A stretch of 64,000 nt of DNA, taken from contig JABDGF010000001.1 of NCBI GenBank assembly GCA_013286165.1, forward strand, positions 57,461 through 121,460, read 5' to 3'. The notes beneath the pieces were generated by a model. The model searched no databases. It was not told where the DNA came from and saw only the letters and a program-made list of their open reading frames with translations. Numbering within the stretch: position 1 is the stretch's first letter; each line of letters starts with the position of its first letter. The translations under genes and the position numbers were made by a program. Below are positions 62,977 through 64,000 of this stretch, in pieces. The stretch comes from Acidobacteriota bacterium (lineage in GTDB: Bacteria > Acidobacteriota > Terriglobia > Acidiferrales > UBA7541).

Positions 62977-63225
62977 TCACGCCCTCTTTAGCTTTCTCGC
63001 TCGAAGCTTTAGAAAATCCTGCTCGATCCACACCTGAGTCAGCCGCTTAGGATGAAGCTCGACGTGGCCGTATTCGTCAAAACCCTTGATCGTGTAGACC
63101 CTGCCGAGCATGAATCTGAACAGCTTCGTGGTGCCCAACTCCGTGTCTAATTTCTTCGAGATGGATAACCTCGGAATACCGATGACCTTCACCTTATCGC
63201 CGATTCTGAGTTTTCCGGCTCGCAT
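62977..63225 (-). CDS. Small basic protein with SH3-like start
   Basis: 82 residues from the ATG at 63225; a TTG at 63282 would add 19. LRIGDKVKVIGIPR near the start resembles a small SH3-like/KOW barrel, followed by GRVYTIKGFDEYGHVELHP. The C-terminus is basic (LKLRARKLKR). No ribosome site is clear. A 14-base direct repeat flanks the gene. It may bind nucleic acid, but this is inference. Confidence 0.55.
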   Translation of the reverse strand: MRAGKLRIGDKVKVIGIPRLSISKKLDTELGTTKLFRFMLGRVYTIKGFDEYGHVELHPKRLTQVWIEQDFLKLRARKLKRA

Positions 63226-63267
63226 AGCTGCGAGTTTATCAGAGCGTGCGCCGAAGTCCCGGTAAGG

Positions 63268-63281
63268 CGCGTTACCGGACA
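63268..63281 (+). repeat. 14-bp direct repeat CGCGTTACCGGACA, right copy
   Basis: Identical to 62927-62940, on the other side of the 82-residue gene. It lies 187 bases before the end of the TSUP gene. Confidence 0.75.
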
Positions 63282-63468
63282 AGTGCTCGCGCCGGTCTGG
63301 CGCGCGTCACGTAACCGCTAGCTGTCGTGAACGACGTCGGAGATGTAAAAGTTGTACGCGTAAAGCGCTGGCCAGCTCGCGAGCTTAATTCCCTAACTCA
63401 GTAGTACGGACCCTCCGTAACACGCCACGAGGGCAGTTTCGCGATCCCCTGTCCCCTCAAAGCCCGCA

Positions 63469-64000
63469 TCACCGCCACACCGCCTGCCCCACCAGAATCG
63501 CACCCACTACGATGAGCCCCACATACACCACGCGAAAATATTCCGCGCCGCGCATCCGCTGGTTGATCGCGCGGCCCAGCACTACCGCAATCCCCACCGC
63601 CGGCAGCGACCACAAAAAATAATGCAACACCGGCCCGCGCCACAGCCCAAGCGCCGCATAGCCCACCAGGCCCACAAAACTCACCGGCAAAAAATATCCC
63701 TGTAGCGTCGCGCGAAAATGTTGCGGCGACCACCCCCTCATCGCGCCGTACACCGCAAGCGGCGGCCCGTTCATCCCGTACGCTCCGCCCAGCACTCCCG
63801 ATAAAAATCCGCATCCCGCGACCCAGCCCCACCGGTCGCGCTCCAGATGCAGCGTCGTGCGCGCCGCCAGCGAGTAGATCGAAAAGGCGATAATCAGCGC
63901 GCCCAATCCGATCTTCATCGCGTGCCCGTTCCCCCGCGCCAGCAGCCATACCCCGAGCGGAATTCCAGCCAGCGGCGCAGCCACCGTCACCGGAATTCTC
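63469..64000 (-). CDS. TauE/SafE-family (TSUP) permease (partial, cut by right edge)
   Basis: At least 177 residues; the N-terminal part lies beyond the edge, and no start is visible in frame that must be used. Several membrane helices are present (IGLGALIIAFSIYSLAA, WVAGCGFLSGVLGGAYGMNG, VVYVGLIVVGAILVGQAVW). The GGAYGMNGPPLAVYGA segment is typical of TSUP proteins, which export sulfite or related organosulfur anions. The substrate is not resolved. A GTG at 63990 is not the true start, because the frame stays open upstream of it. Confidence 0.85.
   Translation of the reverse strand, partial: RIPVTVAAPLAGIPLGVWLLARGNGHAMKIGLGALIIAFSIYSLAARTTLHLERDRWGWVAGCGFLSGVLGGAYGMNGPPLAVYGAMRGWSPQHFRATLQGYFLPVSFVGLVGYAALGLWRGPVLHYFLWSLPAVGIAVVLGRAINQRMRGAEYFRVVYVGLIVVGAILVGQAVWR

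Overview
The window looks like a chromosomal segment of an Acidobacteriota genome. It is GC-rich with a strong third-position GC/AT contrast, and it carries several families typical of that phylum: two FtsX/MacB permeases of the ADOP type (duplicated orphan permeases), a protein matching the acidobacterial VWFA-related family, an EPS/exosortase-type export locus, and many secreted S9 peptidases. No phage, insertion sequence, plasmid or CRISPR is visible. Most of the window is ordinary chromosomal housekeeping with small accessory stretches.

Layout. 1-6.9 kb: exopolysaccharide/exosortase-type locus on the minus strand (AAA+ Fis-type regulator, Wza-like export protein, outer-membrane beta-barrel, and a Wzz-like chain-length protein cut by the left edge), with a divergent TPR lipoprotein that carries a one-base frameshift. 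7-10.6 kb: flavin-reductase-like protein, PpiD/SurA-like periplasmic foldase, two unknown small proteins. 10.6-16.5 kb: transketolase, MFS transporter, folP, VWFA protein and a CxxC small protein, all on the minus strand. 16.6-22.6 kb: PilZ plus degenerate receiver protein, then a minus-strand group (7-TM protein, small membrane protein, tilS, ftsH) ending in a clear terminator, and a tiny secreted protein made of four 12-residue repeats. 22.9-36.3 kb: tRNA-Met with its own promoter, two ADOP permeases, two secreted S9 peptidases with an alpha carbonic anhydrase, a UBP-type zinc finger, a MetX-like secreted hydrolase, and a secreted CarboxypepD_reg-like protein.

36.4-49.2 kb: LysW-like acidic protein divergent from a NUDIX hydrolase; marR-clc pair; SulP transporter; membrane protein/winged-helix regulator/uppS group; DinB-like protein; pcm-glycosyltransferase pair; DUF2059 protein and modABC for molybdate uptake. 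49.3-57.1 kb: a translationally coupled outer-membrane biogenesis operon (BamA/TamA-like, SurA-like chaperone, TamB-like). 57.2-60.3 kb: ThiF/MoeB-type E1 enzyme, small unknown, secreted Ntn-hydrolase-like protein. 60.3-63.3 kb: repeat-rich intergenic DNA followed by three unknown genes of lower GC, the best candidate for acquired DNA. The right edge cuts a TauE/SafE (TSUP) permease.

Functional themes are envelope construction (polysaccharide export, outer-membrane assembly, UppS, FtsH, periplasmic foldases), secreted hydrolysis of peptides and esters, and anion/cofactor supply (ClC, SulP, TSUP, Mod). The most unusual items are the tandem-repeat secreted microprotein with a dyad over its start, the Sigma54-type AAA+ regulator without a GAFTGA loop, the receiver with Glu in place of the acceptor Asp, the three-gene TAM-like operon, the winged-helix/membrane-protein/uppS group with its operator-like dyad, and a family of intergenic hairpin repeats in which the stem sequence changes but pairing is kept.
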